Shown here: piece after piece, positions 5,086 through 5,736 of the stretch
Layout: each line of letters begins with the position of its first letter
Position numbering within the stretch: the stretch's first letter is position 1
Assembly: GCA_030612175.1 (NCBI GenBank)
Contig: JAUWOJ010000068.1
Coordinates: 1-5,736 of the forward strand
From: Candidatus Bipolaricaulota bacterium
GTDB lineage: Bacteria; Bipolaricaulota; Bipolaricaulia; UBA7950; UBA9294
Length of the DNA: 5,736 bases
Reading direction: 5' to 3'
The notes under the pieces: generated by a model
The model's input: the letters and a program-made list of their open reading frames with translations, nothing else
What the model was told of the DNA's origin: nothing
Databases searched by the model: none
Translations under genes and position numbers: made by a program

Positions 5086-5736
5086 GTGACCGATTTACGC
5101 CAGCGGCTGAGAATTAGTGAACAGCAACTAAAGGAAATTAACGATTTTATTCTCGATCCTGAAAACGAACTCATCAACCAACTGCTTGATCTCGTGGAAA
5201 GATACGGCGGGCCCGAAGAGATCAACCGTAAGGCGACCCAGGCCAGAGAGTTGGAAAACCTGCTATCACAATTGAAGGACCAGAACTCCCCTTATTTGTC
5301 CGATTTGGAGTGGCTTACCAGGCAGCGGGATTCGGATGCATTTATCAGCATCAAAGACTTTCGTGGGAAGGTCCTTGGTCCCAAGCTTGATTCGATGACC
5401 TTTAGAGACGAGTCCGCTGTGACTCTCGAGATCAGCGCCCTGCAGTTCTTCCCCTGGTTGATCACGGAGGCAAAACAGGCGATTGAGGACGATGAGATAA
5501 TGCCCGGGCGCTTCATCCGCGTACGAAATATGAAGGAGCAAGTAGAGGACAACGGCGATACACTCGCGGTGGCTGCAGCGATGCAGATCATCGGGGCGAG
5601 TTATGTAGAAACACTGGATACCAAAGGGACTGATGGATCGAACATCCACCTCGGTGGGCCCGACACAATCACCGGCTACTTTGGCGGGATCGGTCAACCG
5701 AATGAACACGCTCTGCAGTGGCTGGATGAATACCTC
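5086..5736 (+). CDS. Protein of unknown function (3' partial)
   Basis: From GTG 5086 the frame stays open for 217 codons to the window's edge, without a stop. I do not recognise the family. The protein looks soluble and acidic, with no signal peptide or membrane segment. Residues 1-40 are predicted helical (TDLRQRLRISEQQLKEIND, then LINQLLDLVERYGGPEEINRK at 29-49), and a charged helix follows (about 50-67). A mixed middle part contains FRGKVLGPKLD. Near 120-145 are FFPWLITEAKQAI and MPGRFIRVRNMKEQ. The last part is Gly-rich (SNIHLGGPDTITGYFGGIG) and might form a nucleotide- or sugar-binding loop, but no known motif fits. Coding character is supported by the excellent ribosome binding site, the long open frame and base use like that of panB. 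It begins 51 bases after panB with no obvious promoter between, so co-transcription is likely. A link to pantothenate metabolism would be inference only. Confidence 0.8.
   Translation, partial: MTDLRQRLRISEQQLKEINDFILDPENELINQLLDLVERYGGPEEINRKATQARELENLLSQLKDQNSPYLSDLEWLTRQRDSDAFISIKDFRGKVLGPKLDSMTFRDESAVTLEISALQFFPWLITEAKQAIEDDEIMPGRFIRVRNMKEQVEDNGDTLAVAAAMQIIGASYVETLDTKGTDGSNIHLGGPDTITGYFGGIGQPNEHALQWLDEYL

Noticed and set aside
5266..5709. 147-codon minus-strand ORF
   Set aside because: It lies opposite the GTG-started plus-strand gene, which has an excellent ribosome binding site and continuous frame. The minus-strand product shows no family motif.

Overview
This is a bacterial window with roughly balanced base composition. 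It holds four protein-coding genes, one probable micro-ORF and one decayed transposase. Two genes run off the ends: the ABC-F ATPase lacks its N-terminus and the last gene lacks its 3' end. The phylum cannot be fixed from the sequence. The mix of an Uup-type ABC-F ATPase, an ATL protein, an ANKH/MATE-like membrane protein and panB beside an unrecognised acidic protein would fit an environmental lineage such as Chloroflexota, but that is a guess.

Layout. Bases 2-1741 (+) carry a Uup-like ABC-F ATPase. It converges, across a 137-base gap with no clear terminator, on an alkyltransferase-like (ATL) protein at 1879-2196 (-). The 494 bases between the ATL start and the next plus-strand gene hold a candidate ATL promoter, a short CGCARAGA-type repeat with two small dyads, and on the minus strand the remains of a REP-associated/IS200-like tyrosine transposase (2345-2571) scattered over three frames. 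Bases 2691-4016 (+) encode a 441-residue polytopic membrane protein built from two similar halves, resembling the MOP flippase/exporter superfamily. Next come a 21-codon ORF with a very strong ribosome binding site (4066-4131), panB (4174-5034), and a GTG-started gene of unknown function open to the window's end (5086-5736).

How the genes relate. The ATL protein flags alkylated guanines for nucleotide excision repair. Uup-type ABC-F proteins act on ribosomes, and Uup is also linked to suppression of transposon excision. PanB makes ketopantoate for pantothenate and coenzyme A. From 2691 onward the genes are co-directional with gaps of about 40-50 bases, so they could be co-transcribed, although a plausible internal promoter lies just ahead of panB. 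No CRISPR array, tRNA, rRNA or complete mobile element was seen.

The points most worth a second look are the fossil transposase, the duplicated fold of the membrane protein, the micro-ORF/promoter/dyad overlap ahead of panB, and the unrecognised last gene.
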